This document shows, piece after piece, positions 33,539 to 48,203 of a stretch of DNA of 58,954 nt (its first letter is position 1; every line of letters begins with the position of its first letter). Below the pieces are notes generated by a model that had not been told where the DNA came from, did not search any database, and was given only the letters and a program-made list of their open reading frames with translations. The stretch spans positions 1 to 58,954 of the forward strand of contig NZ_JABUAE010000031.1 of assembly GCF_013314535.1 (NCBI RefSeq). The letters run 5' to 3'. The DNA is from Bacillus sp. Xin1. GTDB taxonomy: Bacteria; Bacillota; Bacilli; Bacillales; Bacillaceae_G. Both the position numbers and the translations under genes were made by a program.

Positions 33539-33647
33539 GTTTATGAAAAGTAGTATTTTCTAGTTTTAAACGAGTTTCTTCTATAGTATATAAATCTGTA
33601 CAGCAAAACATCCAGAAACTGTAAAATGAATTAGCGCAGATGAAAAC

Positions 33648-33676
33648 TTGAAATTCTTTAAAGTGCCATGTATAAT
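33648..33676 (+). promoter_or_regulatory. S10 operon promoter, upstream copy
   Basis: TTGAAA (33648-33653), a 17-bp spacer and a perfect TATAAT (33671-33676). The rest of the gap after tuf (33539-33647) shows nothing else recognisable. Confidence 0.7.
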
Positions 33677-33715
33677 AGCAAAAGTAGAGAAAAGCAGATG
33701 TAAACAAAAAGATGC

Positions 33716-33744
33716 TTGCATCTGGACGAATAACATTGTATAAT
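33716..33744 (+). promoter_or_regulatory. S10 operon promoter, downstream copy
   Basis: TTGCAT (33716-33721), a 17-bp spacer and a perfect TATAAT (33739-33744). It lies 68 bp after the first promoter, giving tandem starts. Confidence 0.75.
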
Positions 33745-33751
33745 AGACAAT

Positions 33752-34187
<436 letters not shown>

Positions 34188-34222
34188 TTCATATAACTTA
34201 AAAAATGTAGGAGGTGTAACTC

Positions 34223-34855
34223 ATGACCAAAGGAATCTTAGGAAGAAAGATCGGTATGACTCAAGTATTTGCTGAAAACGGTGAGCTAATCCCTGTAACA
34301 GTAATCGCTGCGACTCCAAACGTTGTTCTTCAAAAGAAAACAACTGAAACTGATGGCTACAATGCAATTCAGTTAGGATTCGACGACAAACGTGAAAAAT
34401 TAGCTAACAAACCTGAACAAGGTCACGTTGCTAAAGCAACTACTGCTCCTAAGCGCTTCATTCGCGAAATCCGCGATGCAGACGTGGACGGATTAGAGGT
34501 TGGTCAAGAGGTAAAAGTTGAAGTTTTCACTGCAGGTGAAATCGTAGACGTAACAGGAATTTCTAAAGGTAAAGGTTTCCAAGGTGCTATTAAACGCCAC
34601 GGACAATCTCGCGGACCTATGTCTCATGGTTCTCGTTATCACCGTCGTCCTGGTTCAATGGGCCCAGTTGCTCCGAACCGTGTATTCAAAGGCAAAAAAC
34701 TTGCTGGACGTATGGGTGGAGACCAAGTTACGGTTCAAAACTTAGAAATCGTTCAAGTTGACGCTGAGCGCAACTTATTGTTAGTAAAAGGTAACGTTCC
34801 AGGTGCTAAGAAATCTCTTGTAGTTGTTCAAGGCGCTGTGAAGGCTAGCAAATAA
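34223..34855 (+). CDS. rplC: 50S ribosomal protein L3
   Basis: L3 is an early assembly protein whose extension reaches towards the peptidyl transferase centre. The 210-aa protein starts with the [13 protein letters not shown] signature. The long basic finger [13 protein letters not shown] lies at about 134-146. AGGAGGTG precedes the ATG. Confidence 0.98.
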   Translation: MTKGILGRKIGMTQVFAENGELIPVTVIAATPNVVLQKKTTETDGYNAIQLGFDDKREKLANKPEQGHVAKATTAPKRFIREIRDADVDGLEVGQEVKVEVFTAGEIVDVTGISKGKGFQGAIKRHGQSRGPMSHGSRYHRRPGSMGPVAPNRVFKGKKLAGRMGGDQVTVQNLEIVQVDAERNLLLVKGNVPGAKKSLVVVQGAVKASK

Positions 34856-34880
34856 TTCACAATAGGAAGGAGGAATTCCA

Positions 34881-35504
34881 ATGCCAAAAGTTACTGTATA
34901 TAATCAAACTGGTTCACAGGTTGGTGAAATCGAATTAGCTGAAGCTGTTTTCGGTATCGAACCTAATGAAGCTGTACTTTTTGAAGCTGTAATGATGCAA
35001 CGCGCATCTTTACGTCAAGGTACACATAAAGTAAAAACTCGCTCTGAAGTGCGCGGTGGTGGTCGTAAACCATGGCGTCAAAAAGGAACTGGACGTGCTC
35101 GTCAAGGTTCTATCCGCTCTCCTCAATGGCGTGGTGGTGGTACGGTATTCGGACCTACACCAAGAAGCTATGCTTACAAACTTCCTAAAAAAGTTCGTCG
35201 CTTAGCTATTAAATCTGCATTAGCTACTAAAGTAGTTGAGAACAACGTTGTAGTTCTTGAAGACTTAGTGTTAAATGCACCAAAAACAAAAGACATGGTA
35301 GCAGTACTTAAAGGATTAGCTGTTGAGAAGAAAGCTCTTATCGTAACTGCTGATGCAAACGAGTCTGTAGAGTTATCTGCTCGCAACATTCCTGGAGTAA
35401 CAGTAATCACTGCTGATGGCGTAAACGTTTTAGACGTGCTTCATCATGATAAGCTAATCATGACAAAAGCGGCAGTGGAAAAAGTAGAGGAGGTGCTTGC
35501 ATAA
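34881..35504 (+). CDS. rplD: 50S ribosomal protein L4
   Basis: L4 lines the exit tunnel. The 207-aa protein has the tunnel loop with [16 protein letters not shown] (about 54-69), intact and of usual length, so there is no macrolide-resistance deletion. GGAAGGAGG precedes the ATG. Its stop overlaps the rplW start by one base. Confidence 0.98.
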   Translation: MPKVTVYNQTGSQVGEIELAEAVFGIEPNEAVLFEAVMMQRASLRQGTHKVKTRSEVRGGGRKPWRQKGTGRARQGSIRSPQWRGGGTVFGPTPRSYAYKLPKKVRRLAIKSALATKVVENNVVVLEDLVLNAPKTKDMVAVLKGLAVEKKALIVTADANESVELSARNIPGVTVITADGVNVLDVLHHDKLIMTKAAVEKVEEVLA

Positions 35505-35794
35505 TGAGAGATCCTCGTGATATCATTAAGCGCCCAGTTATCACTGAACGTTCTATGGAAATGATGGCTGAAAAAAAATACACGTTCGATGTGGACGTTA
35601 AATCTAATAAAACAGAAGTTAAAGATGCTGTAGAAGCGATCTTTGATGTTAAAGTAGAGAAAGTAAACATCATGAACTACAAGCCGAAAGCAAAACGCGT
35701 TGGTCGTCACGCTGGTTTTACTAGCCGTCGTCGTAAAGCGATCGTTAAGCTAACTGCTGACAGCAAAGAAATCGAAATCTTCCAAGGTGTTTAA
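35504..35794 (+). CDS. rplW: 50S ribosomal protein L23
   Basis: L23 sits at the tunnel exit and docks signal recognition particle and trigger factor. The 96-aa protein has the usual fold with [14 protein letters not shown]. The start overlaps the rplD stop (TAATG). Its ribosome binding site GGAGGTGC lies inside rplD, implying coupling. Confidence 0.97.
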   Translation: MRDPRDIIKRPVITERSMEMMAEKKYTFDVDVKSNKTEVKDAVEAIFDVKVEKVNIMNYKPKAKRVGRHAGFTSRRRKAIVKLTADSKEIEIFQGV

Positions 35795-35822
35795 TTCTTA
35801 CTAAAGAAGGAGGGAAATTGAG

Positions 35823-36653
35823 ATGGCAATTAAAAAGTATAATCCAACTACTAATGGTCGTCGTAACATGACTACGAATGATTTCGCTGAAATTACGACT
35901 GACAGACCGGAAAAGTCTTTACTTGCACCTTTAAGCAAGAAGGCTGGTCGTAATAACCAAGGTAAAATCACTGTACGTCACCAAGGTGGCGGACACAAGC
36001 GTCAATACCGTATCATCGACTTTAAACGTAACAAAGATGGAATTCCAGGACGCGTTGCTACGATCGAATACGATCCAAACCGCTCTGCGAATATCGCATT
36101 AATTAACTACGTTGACGGTGAAAAACGTTACATTCTTGCTCCTAAAAACTTAGAAGTAGGCATGGAAATTATGTCTGGCGCTGATGCTGACATTAAAATC
36201 GGTAACGCATTACCATTAATCAACATTCCAGTAGGTACTGTTGTTCATAACATCGAACTTAAACCAGGTCGTGGTGGACAATTAGTTCGTTCTGCTGGTA
36301 CATCTGCTCAAGTACTTGGTAAAGAAGGTAAATACGTACTTGTACGTTTAACTTCTGGTGAAGTTCGCTTAGTATTATCTGCTTGTCGTGCTACTGTAGG
36401 TCAAGTTGGTAACGAATCACACGAACTTATCAAAATCGGTAAAGCAGGTCGTTCTCGTTGGTTAGGTAAACGCCCAACAGTTCGTGGTTCTGTAATGAAC
36501 CCAGTTGATCACCCACACGGTGGTGGTGAAGGTCGTTCACCAATCGGACGTAAGTCGCCAATGTCTCCATGGGGTAAACCAACTCTTGGATTCAAGACTC
36601 GTAAGAAAAACAAAGCGTCTGATAAATTCATCGTTCGCCGTCGTAAAAAATAA
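35823..36653 (+). CDS. rplB: 50S ribosomal protein L2
   Basis: L2 is required for peptidyl transferase activity and subunit joining. The 276-aa protein has the conserved C-terminal motif with the essential histidine in [12 protein letters not shown] (about 225-236). GGAGGGAAA precedes the ATG. A stable hairpin separates it from rpsS. Confidence 0.98.
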   Translation: MAIKKYNPTTNGRRNMTTNDFAEITTDRPEKSLLAPLSKKAGRNNQGKITVRHQGGGHKRQYRIIDFKRNKDGIPGRVATIEYDPNRSANIALINYVDGEKRYILAPKNLEVGMEIMSGADADIKIGNALPLINIPVGTVVHNIELKPGRGGQLVRSAGTSAQVLGKEGKYVLVRLTSGEVRLVLSACRATVGQVGNESHELIKIGKAGRSRWLGKRPTVRGSVMNPVDHPHGGGEGRSPIGRKSPMSPWGKPTLGFKTRKKNKASDKFIVRRRKK

Positions 36654-36657
36654 TGGG

Positions 36658-36694
36658 ATTGTAGTACGGTTCATTTCTAGAACCGTACGCCAAT
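36658..36694 (+). other. Intercistronic hairpin between rplB and rpsS
   Basis: A 9-bp perfect stem (36664-36672 with 36680-36688) with a 7-nt loop. It is extended by ATTG/CAAT (36658-36661 with 36691-36694) across a 2x2 internal loop. No T run follows, so it is not a terminator. The rpsS ribosome binding site begins just after it. Confidence 0.6.
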
Positions 36695-36713
36695 CACGAA
36701 GGGAGGCACCAAA

Positions 36714-36992
36714 ATGGCTCGTAGCTTAAAAAAAGGACCATTTGTCGATGAGCATTTAATGAGTAAAATGGAAAAATTAGTTGCATCTGAGCAAAAACAA
36801 GTTGTTAAAACTTGGTCTCGCCGTTCAACAATCTTCCCTCAGTTCATCGGTCATACTATTGCTGTATATGACGGACGTAAACACGTACCTGTATACATCA
36901 CTGAAGATATGGTTGGCCACAAGTTAGGTGAATTCGCACCAACTCGTACGTATAAAGGTCATGATGCTGACGATAAGAAAACTAGAAGATAA
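36714..36992 (+). CDS. rpsS: 30S ribosomal protein S19
   Basis: S19 is part of the 30S head near the A-site finger. The 92-aa protein starts [11 protein letters not shown] and has the [13 protein letters not shown] signature. GAAGGGAGGC precedes the ATG. rplV starts 17 bp later. Confidence 0.98.
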   Translation: MARSLKKGPFVDEHLMSKMEKLVASEQKQVVKTWSRRSTIFPQFIGHTIAVYDGRKHVPVYITEDMVGHKLGEFAPTRTYKGHDADDKKTRR

Positions 36993-37009
36993 TGAGAGGA
37001 GGCACTTCA

Positions 37010-37351
37010 ATGCAAGCTAAAGCAGTAGCGAGAACAGTTCGTATTGCTCCTCGTAAAGTTCGCCTAGTAGTAGACTTAATCCGAGGTAAGCAAGTGGGTG
37101 AAGCGATTGCTATCCTTAACCACACGCCAAAAACTGCTTCTCCAGTTGTAGAGAAAGTTTTAAAATCTGCAATCGCAAACGCAGAGCATAACTACGAAAT
37201 GGATGTAAACAACTTAGTTGTAGAGAAAGTTTTCGTTGACGAAGGTCCAACGTTAAAACGTTTCCGTCCACGTGCAATGGGTCGTGCAAGCCAAATTAAC
37301 AAGCGCACAAGCCACATCACAGTTGTGGTATCAGAAAAGAAGGAGGGATAA
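37010..37351 (+). CDS. rplV: 50S ribosomal protein L22
   Basis: L22 lines the exit tunnel with a beta-hairpin. The 113-aa protein has the family start [11 protein letters not shown] and the loop [15 protein letters not shown] (about 88-102), without insertions linked to macrolide resistance. The longer frame from 36992 is rejected because GAGAGGAGGC lies at 36993-37002. rpsC starts 3 bp after. Confidence 0.97.
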   Translation: MQAKAVARTVRIAPRKVRLVVDLIRGKQVGEAIAILNHTPKTASPVVEKVLKSAIANAEHNYEMDVNNLVVEKVFVDEGPTLKRFRPRAMGRASQINKRTSHITVVVSEKKEG

Positions 37352-37354
37352 TCG

Positions 37355-38640
<1,286 letters not shown>

Positions 38641-38660
38641 ATTGAGGGGAGGTTTGCAAA

Positions 38661-38924
38661 GTGAGCGAACGTAACCAACGCAAAGTTTATACTGGTCGTG
38701 TTGTATCTGACAAAATGGACAAAACGATTACAGTTTTAGTTGAAACTTACAAAACTCATTCCTTGTACGGAAAGCGCGTTAAGTATTCTAAGAAGTACAA
38801 AGCGCATGATGAGCAAAACCAAGCAAAAGTTGGCGATATCGTAAAAATCATGGAAACTCGCCCGCTTTCTGCTACTAAGCGTTTCCGTTTAGTTGAAATC
38901 GTTGAAGAAGCGGTTATTATCTAA
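38661..38924 (+). CDS. rpsQ: 30S ribosomal protein S17
   Basis: S17 binds the 5' domain of 16S rRNA in early assembly. The 87-aa OB-fold protein has [11 protein letters not shown] and the C-terminal [11 protein letters not shown] signature. The start is GTG, with GAGGGGAGGTT upstream. Confidence 0.97.
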   Translation: MSERNQRKVYTGRVVSDKMDKTITVLVETYKTHSLYGKRVKYSKKYKAHDEQNQAKVGDIVKIMETRPLSATKRFRLVEIVEEAVII

Positions 38925-38967
38925 ATAGACGAATCGGAATTTTAAGTCCGAAGGGAGGTTTCATAAC

Positions 38968-39336
38968 ATGATCCAACAAGAATCTCGTTTGAAAGTTGCT
39001 GACAACTCTGGTGCACGTGAACTTTTAACAATTAAGGTATTAGGCGGCTCTGGTCGTAAATATGCTAACATCGGTGATATTATCGTTGCTACGGTAAAAC
39101 AAGCAACACCAGGTGGCGTTGTTAAAAAAGGTGACGTTGTTAAAGCAGTAGTAGTACGTACGAAGAGCGGTGCTCGTCGTCCAGATGGTTCTTATATCCG
39201 TTTTGATGAAAACGCAGCTGTTATCATTAAAGATGACAAGAGCCCACGCGGTACTCGTATCTTCGGACCAGTAGCTCGTGAACTACGTGATAGCAACTTC
39301 ATGAAGATCGTTTCTTTAGCTCCAGAAGTTCTATAA
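38968..39336 (+). CDS. rplN: 50S ribosomal protein L14
   Basis: L14 forms part of intersubunit bridges and is the target of silencing factor RsfS. The 122-aa protein starts [16 protein letters not shown] and contains [21 protein letters not shown] precedes the ATG. It opens the spc part of the cluster without a separate promoter that I can see. Confidence 0.98.
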   Translation: MIQQESRLKVADNSGARELLTIKVLGGSGRKYANIGDIIVATVKQATPGGVVKKGDVVKAVVVRTKSGARRPDGSYIRFDENAAVIIKDDKSPRGTRIFGPVARELRDSNFMKIVSLAPEVL

Positions 39337-39374
39337 TTTAAGGTATTGCCTTGCTAAGGAGGTGCAGAATTAAG

Positions 39375-39686
39375 ATGCATGTAAAAAAAGGTGATAAAGT
39401 ACAGGTAATCACTGGTAAAGACAAAGGAAAACAAGGTGTTATCCTGGTTGCTTTCCCAAAACAAAACCGTGTTATCGTTGAGGGTGTTAACATCGTTAAG
39501 AAGCACTCTAAGCCATCTCAATTAAATCCACAAGGTGGAATTATCACGAAAGAAGCACCTATCCACGTTTCTAATGTTATGCCATTAGATCCGAAAACTG
39601 GTGAACCTACTCGCGTAGGCTTCAAAGTGGAAGATGGTAAAAAAGTTCGTATTGCAAAAAAATCTGGTGAATTATTAGATAAATAA
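39375..39686 (+). CDS. rplX: 50S ribosomal protein L24
   Basis: L24 is an assembly initiator that binds the 5' end of 23S rRNA. The 103-aa protein has the KOW motif [27 protein letters not shown] sets the ATG at 39375; an earlier in-frame start at 39351 lies ahead of that site and is rejected. Confidence 0.97.
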   Translation: MHVKKGDKVQVITGKDKGKQGVILVAFPKQNRVIVEGVNIVKKHSKPSQLNPQGGIITKEAPIHVSNVMPLDPKTGEPTRVGFKVEDGKKVRIAKKSGELLDK

Positions 39687-39712
39687 TTTTCTTAAGAAAG
39701 GAGGTCACTTCA

Positions 39713-40252
39713 TTGAATCGCCTTAAAGAGAAGTTCCAAAAGGAAATTACTCCTGCTCTAATGAGCAAGTTTAACTATAAATCTGTAATGCAAGTACCGA
39801 AGATCGAAAAGATCGTTATCAACACTGGTGTTGGTGATGCGGTAGCAAACTCTAAAGCATTAGACAATGCTGTAGAAGAATTAACTCAAATCGCAGGTCA
39901 AAAGCCTGTTATCACTCGTGCTAAGAAATCTATCGCTGGTTTCCGTCTACGTGAAGGTATGCCAATCGGAGCGAAAGTTACTTTACGCGGTGAGCAAATG
40001 TATGAGTTCTTCGACAAATTAGTATCTGTTTCTTTACCACGTGTACGTGATTTCCGTGGTGTATCTAAGAAATCTTTCGATGGTCGTGGTAACTATACAT
40101 TAGGTGTTAAAGAGCAACTTATCTTCCCTGAGATCGATTATGATAAAGTAAGCAAAGTCCGCGGTATGGACATCGTAATCGTTACTACAGCGAACACTGA
40201 TGAAGAAGCTCGTGAACTTTTAACACAATTCGGTATGCCATTCCAAAAATAA
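39713..40252 (+). CDS. rplE: 50S ribosomal protein L5
   Basis: L5 binds 5S rRNA with L18 and contacts the P-site tRNA. The 179-aa protein has V-I-N-T-G-V-G-D-A near the N-terminus, and [11 protein letters not shown] and F-P-E-I-D-Y-D-K-V further on. The start is TTG, with AAAGGAGGTCAC upstream. Confidence 0.97.
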   Translation: MNRLKEKFQKEITPALMSKFNYKSVMQVPKIEKIVINTGVGDAVANSKALDNAVEELTQIAGQKPVITRAKKSIAGFRLREGMPIGAKVTLRGEQMYEFFDKLVSVSLPRVRDFRGVSKKSFDGRGNYTLGVKEQLIFPEIDYDKVSKVRGMDIVIVTTANTDEEARELLTQFGMPFQK

Positions 40253-40471
<219 letters not shown>

Positions 40472-40500
40472 AACCCACAAATGGGAAGGAGGTAAAACAC

Positions 40501-40899
40501 ATGGTGATGACAGATCCAATTGCAGATATGCTTACTCGCATCCGTAATGCGAACATGGTACGTCATGAGAAATTAGAGGTTCCTGCTTCTAAAATCAAAA
40601 AAGAGATCGCTGAACTTTTAAAACGTGAAGGTTTCATTCGTGATGTAGAATACATCGAGGATAACAAACAAGGTATCCTTCGTATTTTCCTGAAATATGG
40701 TGCAAACAATGAACGTGTAATCACTGGATTAAAACGTATCAGTAAGCCTGGCTTACGCGTTTACGCTAAAGCTGACGAAGTACCACGTGTACTTAACGGA
40801 TTAGGTATCGCTCTTGTTTCTACATCTAAGGGAGTAATGACGGACAAAGACGCTCGTCAATTACAAACTGGTGGAGAAGTAGTAGCATACGTTTGGTAA
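40501..40899 (+). CDS. rpsH: 30S ribosomal protein S8
   Basis: S8 binds helix 21 of 16S rRNA and in E. coli represses the spc operon. The 132-aa protein starts [16 protein letters not shown] and ends with [21 protein letters not shown] sets the start at 40501; an in-frame start at 40465 overlaps rpsN and is rejected. Confidence 0.97.
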
Positions 40900-40930
40900 T
40901 TAATATTTAAACGAACGGAGGTGTGACAAC

Positions 40931-41470
40931 ATGTCTCGTATTGGTAAAAAGATTCTTGAAATCCCTGCAGGTGTTACTATCACAGTAGCAGAAAACAATA
41001 CTGTAACAGTAAAAGGACCTAAAGGTGAATTAACTCGTACATTCAATGCTGATATGTCTATCAAAATTGAAGAAAACATCCTAACAGTAGAGCGTCCATC
41101 TGAACAGAAGGAACACCGTGCATTACACGGTACAACTCGTGCTTTACTAGGTAACATGGTTGAAGGTGTAACTACAGGTTTCGCTCGCGGACTTGAATTA
41201 ATCGGGGTTGGTTACCGTGCTCAAAAGCAAGGTGACAAACTTGTATTAAACGTAGGTTACTCTCACCCAGTTGAAATGACTCCTGAAGCGGGTCTTGAAG
41301 TTGAAGTTCCTGCTCCAACTAAGATCGTGATTAAAGGTATCGACAAGCAACGTGTTGGCGAATTTGCTGCTAACGTTCGTGCTGTACGTGCTCCAGAACC
41401 TTACAAAGGTAAAGGAATTCGTTACGAAGGTGAAGTTGTACGTCGTAAAGAAGGTAAAACTGCTAAGTAA
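40931..41470 (+). CDS. rplF: 50S ribosomal protein L6
   Basis: L6 lies near the sarcin-ricin loop and the L7/L12 stalk base. The 179-aa protein has two repeated domains and the C-terminal signature [21 protein letters not shown] precedes the ATG. Confidence 0.98.
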   Translation: MSRIGKKILEIPAGVTITVAENNTVTVKGPKGELTRTFNADMSIKIEENILTVERPSEQKEHRALHGTTRALLGNMVEGVTTGFARGLELIGVGYRAQKQGDKLVLNVGYSHPVEMTPEAGLEVEVPAPTKIVIKGIDKQRVGEFAANVRAVRAPEPYKGKGIRYEGEVVRRKEGKTAK

Positions 41471-41501
41471 GCCCGTTAGGTGAAAGAAAGGAGTGACAAG
41501 A

Positions 41502-41864
41502 ATGATCACTAAAGCTGATAAAAATGCGACTCGTAAGAAAAGACATGCACGTGTACGTGCAAAACTTACTGGTACTGCAGAGCGTCCACGTTTAAACGTG
41601 TTCCGTTCTAATCAACACATTTACGCTCAAGTTATTGATGATGTGAATGGTGTAACATTAGTAAGTGCATCTACTCTTGATAAAGACCTTGCTCTTAACG
41701 GTACAGGCAACACTGAAGCTGCTACGAAAGTTGGCGAATTAGTTGCTAAGCGTGCTGTAGAGAAGGGTGTTAAAGAAGTAGTATTTGATCGCGGTGGTTA
41801 CTTATACCATGGCCGTGTTAAAGCTCTAGCTGAAGCTGCTCGTGAGGCTGGATTACAATTTTAA
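41502..41864 (+). CDS. rplR: 50S ribosomal protein L18
   Basis: L18 binds 5S rRNA with L5 and L25/Ctc. The 120-aa protein has the family pattern [15 protein letters not shown] and ends [28 protein letters not shown] sets the ATG at 41502, three codons into the open frame. Confidence 0.97.
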   Translation: MITKADKNATRKKRHARVRAKLTGTAERPRLNVFRSNQHIYAQVIDDVNGVTLVSASTLDKDLALNGTGNTEAATKVGELVAKRAVEKGVKEVVFDRGGYLYHGRVKALAEAAREAGLQF

Positions 41865-42386
<522 letters not shown>

Positions 42387-42402
42387 GAAGGAGGGAAAAC
42401 AA

Positions 42403-42585
42403 ATGGCGAAAAAGTTAGAAATTACCCTCACTCGTAGTGTAATTGGTCGTCCACAAGATCAACGTGCGACTGTAGAAGCTTTAGGTCTTAAAAAGTTGAA
42501 TTCAACTGTAGTTAAGGAAGAAACTCCTGCTATTCTTGGTATGATCAACAAAGTTTCTCACCTTGTAACTGTAAAAGAAGCTTAA
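42403..42585 (+). CDS. rpmD: 50S ribosomal protein L30
   Basis: L30 is a small globular protein of the 50S subunit. The 60-aa protein has the family motif [27 protein letters not shown] precedes the ATG. Confidence 0.97.
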
Positions 42586-42618
42586 GGATAACTCATTAAT
42601 ATAAGGAGGTGCCTGGGA

Positions 42619-43059
42619 ATGAAACTTCATGAATTAAAACCTGCAGAAGGTTCTCGTAAAGTACGTAACCGTGTCGGTCGCGGTATCGGTTCTGGTAACG
42701 GTAAAACTGCTGGTAAAGGTCATAAAGGACAAAACGCTCGTTCTGGCGGTGGTGTTCGTCTTGGCTTCGAAGGTGGTCAAACTCCATTATTCCGTCGTTT
42801 ACCAAAACGCGGCTTCACAAACATTAACCGCAAAGAGTTTGCTATTGTAAACTTAGCGACGTTAAACCGTTTTGAAGATGGTACAGAAGTAACACCTGAA
42901 TTATTGCTGGAAACTGGCGTTATCAGCAAATTAAACGATGGTGTTAAAGTTCTTGCAAGCGGAGCAGTTGAGAAAAAACTAACTGTTAAAGCGCACAAGT
43001 TCTCTTCAAGTGCTAAAGAAGCAATTGAAGCAGCTGGCGGAACAGTTGAGGTGATCTAA
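42619..43059 (+). CDS. rplO: 50S ribosomal protein L15
   Basis: L15 is a late assembly protein with a long basic N-terminal extension. The 146-aa protein has the glycine-rich [17 protein letters not shown] region (about 18-34) and [18 protein letters not shown] precedes the ATG. It shares one base with secY. Confidence 0.98.
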   Translation: MKLHELKPAEGSRKVRNRVGRGIGSGNGKTAGKGHKGQNARSGGGVRLGFEGGQTPLFRRLPKRGFTNINRKEFAIVNLATLNRFEDGTEVTPELLLETGVISKLNDGVKVLASGAVEKKLTVKAHKFSSSAKEAIEAAGGTVEVI

Positions 43060-44360
43060 TGTTTCGTACAATCTCCAACTTTATGCGCGTTGCTGAGATA
43101 AGACGTAAAATATTATTCACTTTAGCGATGTTAATCGTATTCAGGATTGGCACGTTTATCCCAGTGCCATTTACAAATGGAGACGTACTGAAAGCACAAG
43201 ATCAGTTAAATGCATTAGGAATCCTAAATACATTTGGCGGTGGCGCGTTGAAAAACTTCTCCATCTTTGCGATGGGAATCATGCCGTATATTACAGCATC
43301 CATCATCGTGCAATTATTGCAGATGGATGTTGTTCCTAAATTTTCGGAATGGTCGAAGCAAGGCGAAATGGGCCGTCGTAAATTAACGCAATTCACGCGT
43401 TACTTTACAATTGTTCTTGCGTTTATTCAGGGGTTTGGTATGTCAATCGGTTTTAACGGTATGGTAGGTGGGCAGTTAATTTTGAATCCAGGTTGGAGCA
43501 CTTATTTATACATTGCTACGGTACTGACTGCTGGTACTGCATTTTTAATGTGGTTAGGTGAACAGATTACAGCTAAAGGTGTAGGCAATGGTATTTCCAT
43601 TCTTATCTTTGCTGGTATTGCTGCAGCGATCCCAAGTGTAATATCTCAAGTGTATCAACAACAGTTTCAAAATGTCGGAGATCAACTGTTCATGAGTATC
43701 GTTAAAGTTGTATTGATTTTACTAGCTGTGCTAGCAGTTGTTGTTGGAGTTATCTTCATTCAACAAGCTGTTAGAAAGATCCCAATTCAATATGCGAAGC
43801 GTGTAACAGGAGGAAATGGTAGTTATACTGGAGCACAAAACACACATTTACCGCTTAAGGTAAATAGTGCGGGTGTTATTCCAGTAATTTTTGCTGTTTC
43901 ATTCTTAATTACACCTCCAACTATTGCACAGTTCTTCCCGAAACACGATGTATCGCAGTGGATCATTGCAAACTTTAACTATTCTCATCCAGTGGGAATG
44001 ATAATATATGTAGCGCTCATTGTAGCCTTCACATATTTCTATGCATTTGTTCAGGTTAATCCAGAGCAAATGTCAGAGAACTTAAACAAGCAAGGTGGGT
44101 ATGTTCCAGGTATTCGTCCGGGTAAGAATACAGAACAATATCTAACAAAAATCTTGTATCGTTTGACCTTTGTAGGATCTATTTTCCTAGCAGCGATTGC
44201 AATTCTTCCAGTTATCTTTACGAAGCTGGGGAATCTTCCTCCATCTGCACAGATTGGTGGAACGAGTATGTTAATCGTTGTCGGCGTTGCTTTAGAAACA
44301 ATGAAGCAGCTAGAAAGCCAACTGGTAAAACGCCATTACAAAGGGTTTATCAAGCAGTGA
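43059..44360 (+). CDS. secY: Preprotein translocase subunit SecY
   Basis: SecY is the protein-conducting channel of the Sec pathway. The 433-aa protein has ten hydrophobic segments, with the plug region after the first helix and cytoplasmic loops rich in basic residues, including P-G-I-R-P-G-K-N-T. The start overlaps the rplO stop (TAATG), so the genes are coupled. SecE is encoded at 16872. Confidence 0.98.
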   Translation: MFRTISNFMRVAEIRRKILFTLAMLIVFRIGTFIPVPFTNGDVLKAQDQLNALGILNTFGGGALKNFSIFAMGIMPYITASIIVQLLQMDVVPKFSEWSKQGEMGRRKLTQFTRYFTIVLAFIQGFGMSIGFNGMVGGQLILNPGWSTYLYIATVLTAGTAFLMWLGEQITAKGVGNGISILIFAGIAAAIPSVISQVYQQQFQNVGDQLFMSIVKVVLILLAVLAVVVGVIFIQQAVRKIPIQYAKRVTGGNGSYTGAQNTHLPLKVNSAGVIPVIFAVSFLITPPTIAQFFPKHDVSQWIIANFNYSHPVGMIIYVALIVAFTYFYAFVQVNPEQMSENLNKQGGYVPGIRPGKNTEQYLTKILYRLTFVGSIFLAAIAILPVIFTKLGNLPPSAQIGGTSMLIVVGVALETMKQLESQLVKRHYKGFIKQ

Positions 44361-44402
44361 GTAAGTGGGAAGATGTGTCTTCCCTACATGCTCATGTACT
44401 GA

Positions 44403-45064
<662 letters not shown>

Positions 45065-45065
<1 letters not shown>

Positions 45066-45811
45066 TGATCATTTGCAAAACTCCTCGCGAGATAGAGATC
45101 ATGCGAGAAGCGGGCAAGATCGTTGCTTTAACTCATCAAGAGTTGAAAAAGCATATTACTCCAGGAATTACAACGAAAGAGCTCGATCAAATAGCGGAAA
45201 AGACGATTCGAAAATATGGTGCTACGCCATCTTTTAAAGGATACAACGGATTTCCGGGAAGCATCTGTGCTTCTGTAAATGAAGAGCTTGTACATGGGAT
45301 TCCAGGAAAGCGCAAGCTCCAAGAAGGCGATATCATCAGTATCGATATTGGTGCGAAATACAATGGGTACCATGGAGATTCTGCATGGACGTATCCAGTA
45401 GGAAACATTTCTGAATCTGTTCAAAAGCTACTTGATGTCACAGAAAAATCGTTGTATCTTGGTCTAGAACAAATAAAACCAGGCGAAAGATTATCGAATA
45501 TCTCACATGCGGTTCAAACGTATGCTGAAGATAATGGATTCTCGATCGTTAGGGAGTATGTTGGTCACGGAATCGGGCAAGACTTACATGAAGATCCTCA
45601 AATTCCGCACTATGGTCCACCAAATAAAGGTCCTAGATTAAAGCCGGGAATGGTCATCTGTGTTGAGCCGATGGTGAACCAAGGAAGACGATATGTAAAA
45701 ACACTATCTGATGACTGGACAGTGGTAACGGTAGATGGTAAATGGTGTGCCCACTTCGAGCACACGATTGCTCTTACAGAAGCAGGATACGAAATCCTTA
45801 CCACTTTATAA
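45065..45811 (+). CDS. map: Methionine aminopeptidase, type I
   Basis: Map removes the initiator methionine. The 248-aa protein has the pita-bread fold with metal ligands in S-I-D-I-G-A, H-G-D (about 99-101), G-H-G-I-G, and the C-terminal E-P-M and F-E-H motifs. Cys lies in the S1 pocket region (S-I-C-A-S-V-N-E). The start overlaps the adk stop, giving coupling. Confidence 0.97.
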
Positions 45812-45874
45812 GTAGCTGGCTCTCCGGGATTTCAGAGCAGTGTAAAATGTTACTGAAGAAGGGAGAACTATTGA

Positions 45875-46093
45875 ATGGCTAAAGATGATGTAATTGAAGT
45901 CGAAGGTACCGTTCTTGAAACGTTGCCAAATGCTATGTTCAAAGTAGAATTAGAGAATGGGCATGTCGTATTGGCTCACGTTTCTGGTAAAATCCGTATG
46001 AACTTCATTCGTATTTTACCAGGAGACAAAGTTACGGTAGAATTATCTCCGTACGATTTAAATCGTGGTCGTATTACGTACCGTTTTAAATAA
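45875..46093 (+). CDS. infA: Translation initiation factor IF-1
   Basis: IF-1 occupies the A site during initiation. The 72-aa OB-fold protein has [11 protein letters not shown] and [25 protein letters not shown] precedes the ATG. The KOW-domain gene found between map and infA in B. subtilis is absent; the gap is only 63 bp. Confidence 0.98.
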   Translation: MAKDDVIEVEGTVLETLPNAMFKVELENGHVVLAHVSGKIRMNFIRILPGDKVTVELSPYDLNRGRITYRFK

Positions 46094-46098
46094 TATAG

Positions 46099-46629
<531 letters not shown>

Positions 46630-46632
46630 TAA

Positions 46633-47043
<411 letters not shown>

Positions 47044-47158
47044 TTTTTCTGTATAGAATTTTCCCTTTTGTCTATAATGGATATGATGCATTATCGAGAA
47101 ATTTCGTACAGAAACATCGCTTGTTGTGCACAATCGGGAACTGCCTAAGGGGGACTTT

Positions 47159-47191
47159 CGGTTAGACAGAGGTTTTTCCTTTGTTTAGCCG
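47159..47191 (+). promoter_or_regulatory. Stable hairpin in the rpoA leader
   Basis: Fourteen consecutive pairs (47159-47172 with 47178-47191, three of them G-U) enclose a TTTTT loop. It ends 32 nt before the rpoA start. No T run follows. A TATAAT at 47073-47078 with a poor -35 could be a promoter, giving a structured rpoA leader. Confidence 0.6.
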
Positions 47192-47223
47192 GGGTTTCGA
47201 CGTTTTGAAGGAGGGTTTAGTTA

Positions 47224-48168
47224 ATGATTGAAATCGAAAAACCGAAAATCGAAACGGTTGAACTTAACGAAGATGCTAAGTATGGCAAATTCGTGATTGA
47301 ACCGCTTGAGCGTGGATATGGTACTACTTTGGGTAACTCCCTACGTCGTATTCTTTTATCCTCACTCCCTGGTGCCGCTGTAACTGCTATCCAAATCGAT
47401 GGCGTATTACACGAATTTTCAACAGTTGAGGGCGTAGTAGAAGACGTAACAACGATCATCTTAAACTTGAAAAAGTTAGCTCTTAAAATCTACTCTGAAG
47501 AAGAGAAGACGTTGGAAATCGATGTACAGGGCGAAGGTATTGTCACAGCTGCTGATATTACTCACGATAGTGATGTTGAAATCTTAAATCCAGATTTATA
47601 CATTGCGACGTTAGCAAAAGATGCGCATTTCCGCGTGCGTTTAACTGCAAAGCGTGGCCGTGGGTATACGCCAGCTGATGCAAATAAAAGCGAAGATCAA
47701 CCAATAGGAGTTATTCCTATTGATTCTATTTATACTCCAGTATCACGTGTGACTTACCAAGTGGAAAAGACACGTGTCGGACAAGTGGCAAATTATGATA
47801 AGCTTACGCTTGATGTATGGACGGATGGAAGCATCGGGCCAAAAGAAGCTATCTCTTTAGGTGCCAAAATCTTAACTGAGCATTTAAACATCTTCGTTGG
47901 TTTAACTGACGAAGCACAAAATGCTGAGATTATGGTCGAGAAGGAAGAAGATCAAAAAGAAAAAGTTCTAGAAATGACTATTGAAGAACTTGATCTTTCT
48001 GTTCGTTCTTATAATTGCTTAAAACGTGCAGGAATTAATACTGTACAAGAGCTTGCGAACAAAACAGAAGAAGATATGATGAAAGTTCGTAACTTAGGAC
48101 GTAAATCTTTAGAAGAAGTTAAGCATAAGCTTGAGGAATTAGGTTTAGGCTTACGTAAAGACGACTGA
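47224..48168 (+). CDS. rpoA: DNA-directed RNA polymerase subunit alpha
   Basis: Alpha dimerises to start polymerase assembly, and its C-terminal domain binds UP elements and activators. The 314-aa protein has the N-terminal domain with [17 protein letters not shown] (about 34-50). A linker follows, then the C-terminal domain (about 245-310) with [23 protein letters not shown] precedes the ATG. Confidence 0.98.
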   Translation: MIEIEKPKIETVELNEDAKYGKFVIEPLERGYGTTLGNSLRRILLSSLPGAAVTAIQIDGVLHEFSTVEGVVEDVTTIILNLKKLALKIYSEEEKTLEIDVQGEGIVTAADITHDSDVEILNPDLYIATLAKDAHFRVRLTAKRGRGYTPADANKSEDQPIGVIPIDSIYTPVSRVTYQVEKTRVGQVANYDKLTLDVWTDGSIGPKEAISLGAKILTEHLNIFVGLTDEAQNAEIMVEKEEDQKEKVLEMTIEELDLSVRSYNCLKRAGINTVQELANKTEEDMMKVRNLGRKSLEEVKHKLEELGLGLRKDD

Positions 48169-48203
48169 GGATTTAATCTCATCAACAAAGGAGGGAACTA
48201 CGA

